From the NCBI RefSeq assembly GCF_024055795.1, contig NZ_JAMXMY010000003.1, forward strand, positions 186,001-250,000: a stretch of DNA of 64,000 nt, in the 5' to 3' direction. The first letter of the stretch is position 1, and every line of letters starts with the position of its first letter. The notes beneath the pieces are model-generated. The model was not told where the DNA came from, did no database searches, and saw only the letters and a program-made list of their open reading frames with translations. This stretch comes from Actinoallomurus purpureus (GTDB lineage Bacteria; Actinomycetota; Actinomycetes; Streptosporangiales; Streptosporangiaceae). The translations under genes were made by a program, and so were the position numbers. Below are positions 31,676 to 38,845 of the stretch, one piece after another.

Positions 31676-32535
31676 CAGCGGCCCTCCTCCTCGCGCCAGG
31701 CGCGGACGGCCGCCTGGTAGGCCGCCTCGTCGCCGGACAGGAACCGGTCGCGGAACGTCGCCCAGGCCTGCGGGTCGCCCGCGGCCGTGACGTACGCCCG
31801 CTGGAAGGCCTCGTCGCGGTCCTCGTCCGGTTCGCAGGAGGTGAAGTGCGCGCCGCCCGGCGTCTCGACGACCCCGGTCACGTGCGACCGGCTGATCAGC
31901 AGGCTCTGCACCGGGCCCTCCTTGAGTAGGTCGGCGGTCTCGACGAGGCGTTCGCACGAGACGTACGCCCGGCTCGCCGCCTTGACGAACAGGTCGTCGA
32001 GGTACGGGTCCGGGCCGAGGTACTGCGCGTTGCCGCGCCGGTCGGCGCGGCCCAGGTGCACCAGGGCGGCGTCCAGGGTGATGGCGGGCACCGCGACCAG
32101 CTCCTCGCCGTCCTCGTACGGGGAGCGGACGGTCCGCAGTTCCGGATTCACCCGCATGACGTCGGAGCCGAGCCCGGCGCGGGTGGGGAGGAAGGGCAGC
32201 CGGTACGCGGCGGCGTACAGGCCGAACATGAACATGCCCTCGTCGTACTCGGTGAAGGCGATGGTGCCGCGCTGACGGGCCTGGCGGAAGTGCGGTTCGA
32301 GGGGGATCGAGTCGAGCGTCGCGAACGGGGCGATGACGCGGCGGACCTTCCGGTACGCGCACAGCAGGCCGACGTCCGGGCCGCCGTAGGAGACGACCGT
32401 GAGGTCGGTGAGGGCCGACCGGCAGATCGCCCGGACCAGCGCCATCGGTTTGCGGCGCGACCCCCAGCCGCCGATGCCGAGCGTCATGCCCGAGTCGAGG
32501 GAGCCGACGACCTCCTCGATCGTCATCTCCTTCAT
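31675..32535 (-). CDS. ipdA: COCHEA-CoA hydrolase alpha subunit (IpdA)
   Basis: A 286-residue CoA-transferase-fold subunit. 'GMTLGIGGWGSRRKPMALVRAICRS' is the nucleotide-like glycine loop and 'LTVVSYGGPDVGLLCAYRKVRRVIAPFATLDSIPLEPHFRQARQ' is characteristic of IpdA (Rv3551). 'PAITLDAALVHLGRADRRGNAQYLGPDPYLDDLFVKAASRAYVSCE' follows. With IpdB it hydrolyses COCHEA-CoA to the linear 6-methyl-3,7-dioxodecanedioyl-CoA. It overlaps echA20 by 4 nt. Confidence 0.93.
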   Translation of the reverse strand: MKEMTIEEVVGSLDSGMTLGIGGWGSRRKPMALVRAICRSALTDLTVVSYGGPDVGLLCAYRKVRRVIAPFATLDSIPLEPHFRQARQRGTIAFTEYDEGMFMFGLYAAAYRLPFLPTRAGLGSDVMRVNPELRTVRSPYEDGEELVAVPAITLDAALVHLGRADRRGNAQYLGPDPYLDDLFVKAASRAYVSCERLVETADLLKEGPVQSLLISRSHVTGVVETPGGAHFTSCEPDEDRDEAFQRAYVTAAGDPQAWATFRDRFLSGDEAAYQAAVRAWREEEGR

Positions 32536-33296
32536 GGCCGCCGCCCCTTCTCATCCGTGGCCGCGACGAAGGCGGCACGGTGCCGGTCGCCGGCGCCGGC
32601 CAGGTTCAGCTCGAACGTGAAGCCCTGCTCGAACCGGTAGCTGCGCCGGGGATCGACCGGGTCGATGCCGTTGAGTGACTCCTTGGCCCGGCGGATCACG
32701 TACGGGTCCTTCGCGGCGATCGTTCCTGCGACCTCCAGGGCCCGGTCGCGCAGTCCGGCGGCGGGCACCACGTCGAGCACCGAACCGTGCCGGTGCAGCT
32801 CGGCCGCCGTGACGGTGCGGCACGTGTAGACCATCGCCCGCATGAGGTGCTGCGGCACCAGCCGGGCGAGGTGGGTGGCCGCGCCGAGCGCCCCGCGATC
32901 CACTTCGGGCAGGCCGAAGTAGGCGTGCTCGGAGGCCACGACGATGTCGGCGTTGCCGGCCAGGCCGACGCCGCCGCCCAGGCAGAAGCCGTGCACCGCC
33001 GCGATGACCGGCACCTCGCACTCGTACACGGCGGCGAACGCGGCGTAGCAGCCGCGGTTGGCGCCGAGCAGCGCGGTGTGCCCCTCGGTGGCCTGCATCT
33101 CCTTGATATCGACGCCGGCGTTGAAGCCGCGCCCTTCGGCGCGGAGCACGACCGCGCGGACGGCCGGGTCGTGGCCCGCGGTGAGCAGGGCACCGGCCAG
33201 GTCGTACCAGCCCTGGGCGGTCAGCGCGTTGACGGGCGGAACGTCCATGACGATCTCGGCGACGCCCGCGTCGTGAACCGTGGTGGAGATGCCCAT
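32532..33296 (-). CDS. echA20: Ring-D-opening crotonase-fold hydrolase (EchA20)
   Basis: A 254-residue crotonase. 'VVLRAEGRGFNAGVDIKEMQATEGHTALLGANRGCYAAFAAVYECEVPVIAAVHGFCLGGGVGLAGNADIVVAS' carries the oxyanion hole, and 'FGLPEVDRGALGAATHLARLVPQHLMR' and 'YRFEQGFTFELNLAG' are near-diagnostic of Rv3550. EchA20 hydrolyses ring D of HIEC-CoA. It is the first gene of the echA20-ipdA-ipdB-ipdC unit and diverges from an SDR gene over a 57-nt spacer with the second operator copy. Confidence 0.93.
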   Translation of the reverse strand: MGISTTVHDAGVAEIVMDVPPVNALTAQGWYDLAGALLTAGHDPAVRAVVLRAEGRGFNAGVDIKEMQATEGHTALLGANRGCYAAFAAVYECEVPVIAAVHGFCLGGGVGLAGNADIVVASEHAYFGLPEVDRGALGAATHLARLVPQHLMRAMVYTCRTVTAAELHRHGSVLDVVPAAGLRDRALEVAGTIAAKDPYVIRRAKESLNGIDPVDPRRSYRFEQGFTFELNLAGAGDRHRAAFVAATDEKGRRP

Positions 33297-33311
33297 GCGC
33301 TACCTTTCCAC

Positions 33312-33325
33312 CAAACATTTGTTAG
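33312..33325. promoter_or_regulatory. Palindromic operator, echA20/SDR divergent promoter
   Basis: CAAACATTTGTTAG, differing by one base from the site at 24922-24935. The shared context is ACCAAACAnTTGTTAGAA. It lies 16 nt before the echA20 start and 29 nt before the SDR start. The two sites mark the two divergent promoters of the HIP cluster, so one regulator can control all four transcripts. Confidence 0.78.
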
Positions 33326-33353
33326 AAGTAACGTAGCAGAGGAAGGGGGCGCG

Positions 33354-34127
33354 ATGCCGTACACGCTCGATCTCAGCGGGAAGGTCGCGGTCGTCACCGG
33401 GGGAGTGCGGGGGGTCGGCCTCGGCATCAGCCGGGCGTTCCTCGACGCCGGTGCCGAGGTGATCGCCGTCGCCCGCCGCAGACCGGACGGGCTGCCGCCC
33501 GGCCTGGGATTCGCCTCCCTCGACGTGCGCGACGCCACCGCCGTACGGGACTTCGTCGAGGGCCTGGACCGGCTCGACGTCGTGGTCAACAACGCGGGCG
33601 GCACCCCCTACCTGCCGGCCGCCGACGGCGACCCGCGCACCCACGCCAAGATCATCGAACTGAACCTGGTGGCGCCCCTGCTCGTCGCCCGCGCGGCCAA
33701 CGCCGTCATGCAGCGCGGGGAGGGGGGATCCATCATCATGATCGGCAGCGTGAGCGGTGTGCGCCCGTCGCCGGGCACGGCGGCGTACGGCGCGGCGAAG
33801 GCGGGCCTGGACAACCTCACCCGCAGCCTGGCCGTCGAGTGGGCGCCGAAGGTGCGCGTCAACGCGGTGACCCTCGGGATGGTCCGCACCGAGCGATCCC
33901 ACCTGCACTACGGAGACGAGGCCGGGATCGCCGCCGTCGAGCGGACCGTGCCTCTGGGCCGGCTGGCCGACCCGGACGACGCTGGGGCCGCGTGCGTGTT
34001 CCTCGCCTCCGACCTCGCGGGCTACGTGAGCGGCTCCGCCCTCCTGCTGCACGGCGGAGGAGAGCGCCCCGCCTTCCTCGACGCGGCGAACGCGGACCAC
34101 CCCTCTGCGCACAGGGAGAACAGATGA
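33354..34127 (+). CDS. Short-chain dehydrogenase, Rv3549c type
   Basis: A 257-residue SDR. 'VAVVTGGVRGVGLGISRAFL' is the Rossmann loop, 'DVVVNNAGGTPYLPAADGDPRTHAKIIELNLVAPLLVARAANAVMQRG' follows, and the catalytic residues are in 'MIGSVSGVRPSPGTAAYGAAKAGLD' (Ser, Tyr, Lys). The sequence tracks mycobacterial Rv3549c, an uncharacterised SDR of the KstR2 regulon. A role in a 3-hydroxyacyl-CoA oxidation during side-chain or ring degradation is plausible but unproven. The stop overlaps the ATG of a 26-codon mini-ORF. Confidence 0.85.
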   Translation: MPYTLDLSGKVAVVTGGVRGVGLGISRAFLDAGAEVIAVARRRPDGLPPGLGFASLDVRDATAVRDFVEGLDRLDVVVNNAGGTPYLPAADGDPRTHAKIIELNLVAPLLVARAANAVMQRGEGGSIIMIGSVSGVRPSPGTAAYGAAKAGLDNLTRSLAVEWAPKVRVNAVTLGMVRTERSHLHYGDEAGIAAVERTVPLGRLADPDDAGAACVFLASDLAGYVSGSALLLHGGGERPAFLDAANADHPSAHRENR

Positions 34128-34204
34128 TCTGTAAGGGCCGTGGCCGGCTGATCGGGTGGCCGGTCGATGAGCTGGGAAAGCCGATGAGCTGGGAGACCAG
34201 ATGA
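34124..34204 (+). other. SDR-SDR junction mini-ORF (26 codons)
   Basis: An ATG overlapping the upstream SDR stop (ATGA) opens a 26-codon frame starting MICKGRGRLIG and ending SWETR, whose TGA overlaps the ATG of the next SDR. The 21-nt DNA around its start is identical to the true start at 34201 (MICKGRVVIV). Its tail matches the upstream SDR tail HRENR at 14 of 16 nt. It also contains GATGAGCTGGGA twice. It looks like a collapsed second copy of the gene pair. Confidence 0.8.
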
Positions 34205-35100
34205 TCTGTAAGGGCCGTGTCGTCATCGTGACGGGCGCCGGGCGCGGACTCGGCCGCGCCCACGCCCTGGAGTTCGCCCGGCAGGGGGCGACCGTCGTGG
34301 TCAACGACATCGGCGTGGGCCTGGACGGATCGGGCGGCTCGTCGGACCCGGCCGCAGAGGTCGTGGCGGAGATCCGGGCGATGGGCGGGGAGGCGGTGGC
34401 CGCGCCGTACGACGTCGCCACCTCCGACGGCGCCGAGGCGCTGGTGCGGAGCGCCCTCGACGCGTTCGGCCGACTGGACACCCTCGTCTGCAACGCCGGG
34501 TTCCTGCGGGACCGCATGCTCGTCAACCTGTCGGAGGAGGAGTGGGACGCCGTCACGCGCGTGCACCTCAAAGGGCACTTCCTGCCGCTGAAGCACGCGG
34601 GCCTGCACTGGCGGGCCGAGGTGAAGGCGGGCCGTCCGGCGACCGGCCGGGTCGTCATGACCTCCTCGGGGGCGGGGCTGCTCGGCAGCGTCGGCCAGGG
34701 GAACTACGCGGCCGCGAAGGCGGGAATCGTCGGGTTGGCCCTGGTGGCGGCCGCCGAGCTGGGGCGCTACGGCGTGCGGGTCAACGCGATCGCGCCGGCG
34801 GCCCGTACCCGCATGACCGAGCAGGTGTTCGCCGCGACCATGGCCGCGCCGGAGGCCGGCGGCTTCGACGCGATGGTGCCGGAGAACGTCTCGCCGCTCG
34901 TCGTGTGGCTCGGGTCGGCCGACTGTGACATGACCGGCCGGGTGTTCGAGGTCGAGGGCGGCCGCGTCTGCGTGATGGAGGGCTTCCGGCACGGCCCCGC
35001 CACCGACAAGGGGGCGCGGTGGGATCCGGCCGAGCTGGGACCCGTGGTCCGTGAGCTGCTGGCCGACGCCGCGCCGCCGGAGCCGGTGTACGGCGCTTGA
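34201..35100 (+). CDS. Short-chain dehydrogenase, Rv3548c type
   Basis: A 299-residue SDR with the multifunctional-enzyme-like start 'MICKGRVVIVTGAGRGLGRAHALEFARQGATVVVNDIGVGLDGSGGSSDPAAEVVAEIRAMGG'. Catalytic Ser is in 'VMTSSGAGLLGSVGQGNYAAAKAGIVGLAL', with Tyr-x3-Lys. The ~50-residue tail after the SDR core is typical of this subgroup. It parallels Rv3548c of the KstR2 regulon; likely an NAD-dependent hydroxyacyl-CoA oxidation. It ends the rightward HIP transcript. Confidence 0.85.
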   Translation: MICKGRVVIVTGAGRGLGRAHALEFARQGATVVVNDIGVGLDGSGGSSDPAAEVVAEIRAMGGEAVAAPYDVATSDGAEALVRSALDAFGRLDTLVCNAGFLRDRMLVNLSEEEWDAVTRVHLKGHFLPLKHAGLHWRAEVKAGRPATGRVVMTSSGAGLLGSVGQGNYAAAKAGIVGLALVAAAELGRYGVRVNAIAPAARTRMTEQVFAATMAAPEAGGFDAMVPENVSPLVVWLGSADCDMTGRVFEVEGGRVCVMEGFRHGPATDKGARWDPAELGPVVRELLADAAPPEPVYGA

Positions 35101-35161
35101 GCCAGGAGTGAGGGTTTTTTCACAGTCGGTAGGGCTCTAGGGCGGATCGCGCTGTTCTACA

Positions 35162-35181
35162 GTTAGTTAGCATTAAGCAAC
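35162..35181. promoter_or_regulatory. Candidate MarR operator before the MFS fusion gene
   Basis: GTTAGTTAGCATTAAGCAAC, a 20-bp inverted repeat of form GTTnnTTAnnnnTAAnnAAC, 35 nt before the start of the MFS fusion gene. The downstream MarR gene is the likely regulator. Confidence 0.5.
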
Positions 35182-35215
35182 ATTTGTGCTGACAAGCCAC
35201 AGGAGCGCATCCCCC

Positions 35216-37570
35216 ATGACAACGGGCGCCCACGCGACCGGACGGCCAGAGCACCGGGCTCTCGGACCCGGGTACAAGTGGATCGCGCTGTCGAACACGA
35301 CGCTCGGTGTGCTGATGGTCATGATCAACCAGTCGATCGTGCTCATCGCGCTGCCGAACATCTTCGACGGCATCGGCCTCAACCCTCTCGACGCCGGCAA
35401 CACCAGCTACCTGCTGTGGATGATGATGGGCTTCATGGTCGTCACCGCGGTGCTGGTGGTGTCCTTCGGCCGGCTCGGCGACATGTACGGCCGGGTCCGG
35501 ATGTACAACCTCGGCTTCGCCGTCTTCACCGTGTGTTCGATCCTGCTGTCGGTCAGCTGGATGCACGGGTCGTCCGCGGCGCTGTGGCTCATCGGCTGGC
35601 GGATCGTCCAGGGCATCGGCGGCGCGCTGCTGTTCGCCAACTCGACCGCCATCATCACCGACGCCTTCCCCGCGACCAAGCGGGGCATGGCCCTGGGCAT
35701 CAACGCGATCGCGGCCATCGCGGGCTCGTTCATCGGCCTGATCCTGGGCGGCGTCCTGGGCCCGGTGAACTGGCACTACGTGTTCCTGGTGTCGGTGCCG
35801 GTCGGCGTCTTCGGCACCTTCTGGGCCTACATCAAGCTGCACGACACCGGGGTGCGCAAGAAGGCCCGGATCGACTGGTGGGGCAACCTGACTTTCGCGA
35901 TCGGGCTGGTTTCTGTTCTCGTTGGCATCACATACGGCATCCAACCGTACAAAGATCACACCATGGGATGGACCAACCCGTGGGTGCTCACTGCGCTGAT
36001 CGGCGGCGCGCTCGTTCTGTGCGTCTTCCTCTACGTCGAGACGAAGATCGCCGAGCCGCTGTTCAACCTCTCGCTCTTCCGGAACCGCACGTTCACGGCG
36101 GGCAATCTGGCGAGCCTGCTGACCGCGCTCGGCCGCGGCGGCCTGCAGTTCATGCTGATCATCTGGCTGCAGGGCATCTGGCTGCCCCAGCACGGCTACA
36201 GCTTCGAGGACACGCCGCTGTGGGCGGGCATCTACATGATCCCGCTGACCGTCGGCTTCCTCGTGTCCGCGCCGCTGTCCGGCCTGCTGTCGGACCGCAT
36301 CGGCGTCCGGCTGTTCACGGTGGGAGGCGCGCTCATCACGGCGCTGAGCTTCCTGCTGCTGCTCATGATCCCGGTGAACTTCTCCTATTGGGTGTTCGCC
36401 GTGCTGCTGGTCGTCAACGGCATCGGCTCGGGCATGTTCGCCTCGCCGAACCGCGCCGAGATCATGAACTCGGTCCCGGCCGACCAGCGGGGCGTCGGCG
36501 CGGGCATGACCGCGACCTTCCAGAACGCGGCGATGGTGCTCTCCATCGGCATCTTCTTCAGCCTCATGGTGGCGGGCCTGTCACACAGCCTGCCTTCGGC
36601 GCTGCAGAGCGGCCTGACCGCCCAGGGCGTGCCGGACCAGGCGGCTCAGTCGATCTCACACCTGCCGCCGATCGCCGTGCTGTTCGCGGCCTTCCTCGGG
36701 TACAACCCGATGCGGCAGCTGCTCGGTCCCGAGCTGCACCGGCTGCCCGCCGAGCAGGCCTCCTACCTGACCGGGCGCGGGTTCTTCCCGCACCTGATCA
36801 CCCAGCCGTTCCACGACGGCCTGACGATCGCGTTCTGGTTCGCCATCGCCGCCTGCGTCGTCGCCGCGATCGCGTCGCTGCTGACCGTGCGGAAGAAGTC
36901 CGGCCGGCAGGCCGCCGAGCACGAGTCGCTCGGCTCGGAGCTGGCCGGGGCGACCGGCGAGGCCGGAATGGGGCTCAGCGAGCCCACGGTCCCCCACATG
37001 ACACCGGTGACGGTCCACGCTCCGGCGGCCGCCCGGCGGGCCGCGTCGAACGGCCGGTCCGGTCCGGTCATCGCGGGATTCATCCACGACGGGACCGGCG
37101 CGGCCGTGCCCGGCGCCGCCGTCACGGTCACCGGGCCCGACGGGCACCAGCTCGGCCGGGCCACCACCGGGCCGGACGGCCGGTACGCCATCGCGGTCAC
37201 CGGCGGCGACCACCTCATCATCGTGACCGCCCCCGGTCGCATCCCGCAGGCCGCGACCGTCCTGGTGGGCGATGCGTCGGTCGTACGGGACTTCCCGCTC
37301 GTCCCCGACACGGTCCCCGCGACCGGTGAGATGTACGGCGTGGTGCGGTCCCCGCAGGGGATCCCGGTCGGCGGCATCACCACCACCGTCACCGACGAGA
37401 ACGGCGAGGTGGTGGCGACCACCGTCACCGACCAGCGCGGGGCCTACCGGATCACCGGTCTCGTGGACGGGACCTACACGCTGGTCGCGGCCGGCCACCG
37501 TCCCGTGACGCTGGCCGTCCAGGTTCCGCCCGGCCCGTCGCTCATCGTCCGCGTGTCACTGGGCGACTGA
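35216..37570 (+). CDS. 14-span MFS exporter fused to two carboxypeptidase-regulatory-like domains
   Basis: A 784-residue protein. Residues 1-580 form a DHA2/EmrB-type drug exporter: 'GVLMVMINQSIVLIALPNIFDGI' (span 1), 'RLGDMYGRVRMYNLGF' (loop 2-3 motif) and 'WRIVQGIGGALLFANSTAIITDAFP' (motif C region). After the last span a linker leads to two beta-sandwich repeats, about residues 618-700 ('IAGFIHDGTGAAVPGAAVTVTGPDGH') and 705-784 ('YGVVRSPQGIPVGGITTTVTDENGE'). With 14 spans the tail should be cytoplasmic, odd for this domain. ATG at 35216 with AGGAG 12 nt upstream. Followed by marR after 2 nt. Confidence 0.88.
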   Translation: MTTGAHATGRPEHRALGPGYKWIALSNTTLGVLMVMINQSIVLIALPNIFDGIGLNPLDAGNTSYLLWMMMGFMVVTAVLVVSFGRLGDMYGRVRMYNLGFAVFTVCSILLSVSWMHGSSAALWLIGWRIVQGIGGALLFANSTAIITDAFPATKRGMALGINAIAAIAGSFIGLILGGVLGPVNWHYVFLVSVPVGVFGTFWAYIKLHDTGVRKKARIDWWGNLTFAIGLVSVLVGITYGIQPYKDHTMGWTNPWVLTALIGGALVLCVFLYVETKIAEPLFNLSLFRNRTFTAGNLASLLTALGRGGLQFMLIIWLQGIWLPQHGYSFEDTPLWAGIYMIPLTVGFLVSAPLSGLLSDRIGVRLFTVGGALITALSFLLLLMIPVNFSYWVFAVLLVVNGIGSGMFASPNRAEIMNSVPADQRGVGAGMTATFQNAAMVLSIGIFFSLMVAGLSHSLPSALQSGLTAQGVPDQAAQSISHLPPIAVLFAAFLGYNPMRQLLGPELHRLPAEQASYLTGRGFFPHLITQPFHDGLTIAFWFAIAACVVAAIASLLTVRKKSGRQAAEHESLGSELAGATGEAGMGLSEPTVPHMTPVTVHAPAAARRAASNGRSGPVIAGFIHDGTGAAVPGAAVTVTGPDGHQLGRATTGPDGRYAIAVTGGDHLIIVTAPGRIPQAATVLVGDASVVRDFPLVPDTVPATGEMYGVVRSPQGIPVGGITTTVTDENGEVVATTVTDQRGAYRITGLVDGTYTLVAAGHRPVTLAVQVPPGPSLIVRVSLGD

Positions 37571-37572
37571 CC

Positions 37573-38058
37573 ATGGACACCGCAAGGACGGAACGGGCGG
37601 ACGCCGCCGAGGACTCCGCCGCGATGGCCGGGCGGCTCCGGATGGCGCTCGTCGAACTCGGCCGCCGGCTGCGCAAGGACTGGCCGGACCACCTCACCCC
37701 GAGCCGTCTGTCGGCGCTGACGACGATCGCCGCCGGTGAGCCGCTCCCCGTCGGGGAACTGGCCCGGCGGATGGCGGTCAGCACCCCGACGGTCTCCCAC
37801 ATCGTCGACGCGCTGGAGAGACTCCAACTGATCGACCGGCGGCCCGACCCCCGGGATCGCCGGGTCTGCCGGCTCGTCCTGAGCGACGCCGGGGACGAGC
37901 TGCTGGACGACCTCGGGCGGCGCAACACAGGGTTCCTGGCCGATCGGATCCGGCGGCTGCCGGCGGACCAGCGGGCCGGCCTCACCGCCGCCCTGCCGGC
38001 CCTCGAAGCACTGGCCGCCGCCCCCGAACGGCCGCACAACGAAGGATTGGACCGATGA
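37573..38058 (+). CDS. MarR-family regulator
   Basis: A 161-residue winged-helix protein. 'LSALTTIAAGEPLPVGELARRMAVSTPTVSHIVDALERLQLIDRRPDPRDRRVCRLVLSDAGDELL' is the full wHTH with the DxR wing. It sits directly behind the MFS fusion gene and overlaps the next gene by ATGA, so it is probably the local repressor of this four-gene unit, acting at 35162-35181. Ligand unknown. Confidence 0.88.
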   Translation: MDTARTERADAAEDSAAMAGRLRMALVELGRRLRKDWPDHLTPSRLSALTTIAAGEPLPVGELARRMAVSTPTVSHIVDALERLQLIDRRPDPRDRRVCRLVLSDAGDELLDDLGRRNTGFLADRIRRLPADQRAGLTAALPALEALAAAPERPHNEGLDR

Positions 38059-38831
38059 CTGAGAACACGGCGCTCAGCGAGACGCTCACCGTCTTCGGCA
38101 CGGTGCGGCGGAACGAGGGCCCGCCGGTGGCCGACGCGGTGGTCACACTGGCAGACATGGCCGGCCACAAGATCGGCTCCGCGTACACCGGGATGGACGG
38201 GGAATACCGCCTCACGGTGAACAATGGCGGCACCTATCTGATGATCGCCTCGGCGCCCGGCCACGAGCCGATCGCCTCGCTGGTGGCGGTGGGAGGGGGG
38301 ACCGTCCGCCATGACATGACCATCGCCGGCGTCGGGGGGCTGATCGGCATCGTCCGGATCTCCGGCACCCGCGAGCCCGTCGCCGACGCCGCGATCACCG
38401 TCACCGACGTCCAGGGAGACGTCATCGCGACGGCACGCAGTACCGATGGCGGTGGTTTCTCCTTCATCAGCCTGCCCGAGGGCGGCTACACCCTGGTCGC
38501 CTCGGCCCCCGGACAACGGCCGGTGGCCGCCGCGGTGACGGTCCGGCAGGGCACACAGACCCGCCAGGACCTGGAACTACGGGCGAGGGGCGGGCTGAAC
38601 GGCGAGGCGTGGCTCGCCGGCCGGCCGTACGACGGCGCGCGGATCACCCTCATGGACCAGACCGGGAGCATCGTCGGGACGACCGTGAGCGGCGTGGACG
38701 GTGCGTTCTCCTTCGGCGACCTCGAGCCGACGACCTACACGCTCGTCGCCGCCGGCCACGGTCCGGCCGCCGTACCCGTCCAGATCACCGGCGGCCGGGC
38801 CGTCGAGGCCGACGTCACGCTGACCGCCTGA
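38055..38831 (+). CDS. Protein of three carboxypeptidase-regulatory-like repeats
   Basis: A 258-residue protein made only of three beta-sandwich repeats of the CarboxypepD_reg type. Repeat starts are 'VFGTVRRNEGPPVADAVVTLADMAGH' (residue 11), 'LIGIVRISGTREPVADAAITVTDVQGD' (about 96) and 'LNGEAWLAGRPYDGARITLMDQTGS' (about 179). Each ends in 'GYTLVASAPGQRPVA'-like text. No signal peptide or membrane span is visible, so it is probably cytoplasmic, like the MFS tail. It overlaps marR by 4 nt. Function unknown; interaction with the pump tail is a fair guess. Confidence 0.8.
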   Translation: MTENTALSETLTVFGTVRRNEGPPVADAVVTLADMAGHKIGSAYTGMDGEYRLTVNNGGTYLMIASAPGHEPIASLVAVGGGTVRHDMTIAGVGGLIGIVRISGTREPVADAAITVTDVQGDVIATARSTDGGGFSFISLPEGGYTLVASAPGQRPVAAAVTVRQGTQTRQDLELRARGGLNGEAWLAGRPYDGARITLMDQTGSIVGTTVSGVDGAFSFGDLEPTTYTLVAAGHGPAAVPVQITGGRAVEADVTLTA

Positions 38832-38845
38832 AAGGTTCACCACTC

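Noticed and set aside
30876-32535. ipdA/ipdB as the missing pcaI/pcaJ transferase
   Set aside because: Their sequences and neighbours match the IpdAB hydrolase of steroid catabolism, and they belong to the other operator-defined unit.
4718-34204. Junction duplicates as assembly errors
   Set aside because: The copies differ at many positions, partly synonymously, and join two different genes in a consistent order. Mis-assembly would give identical copies.
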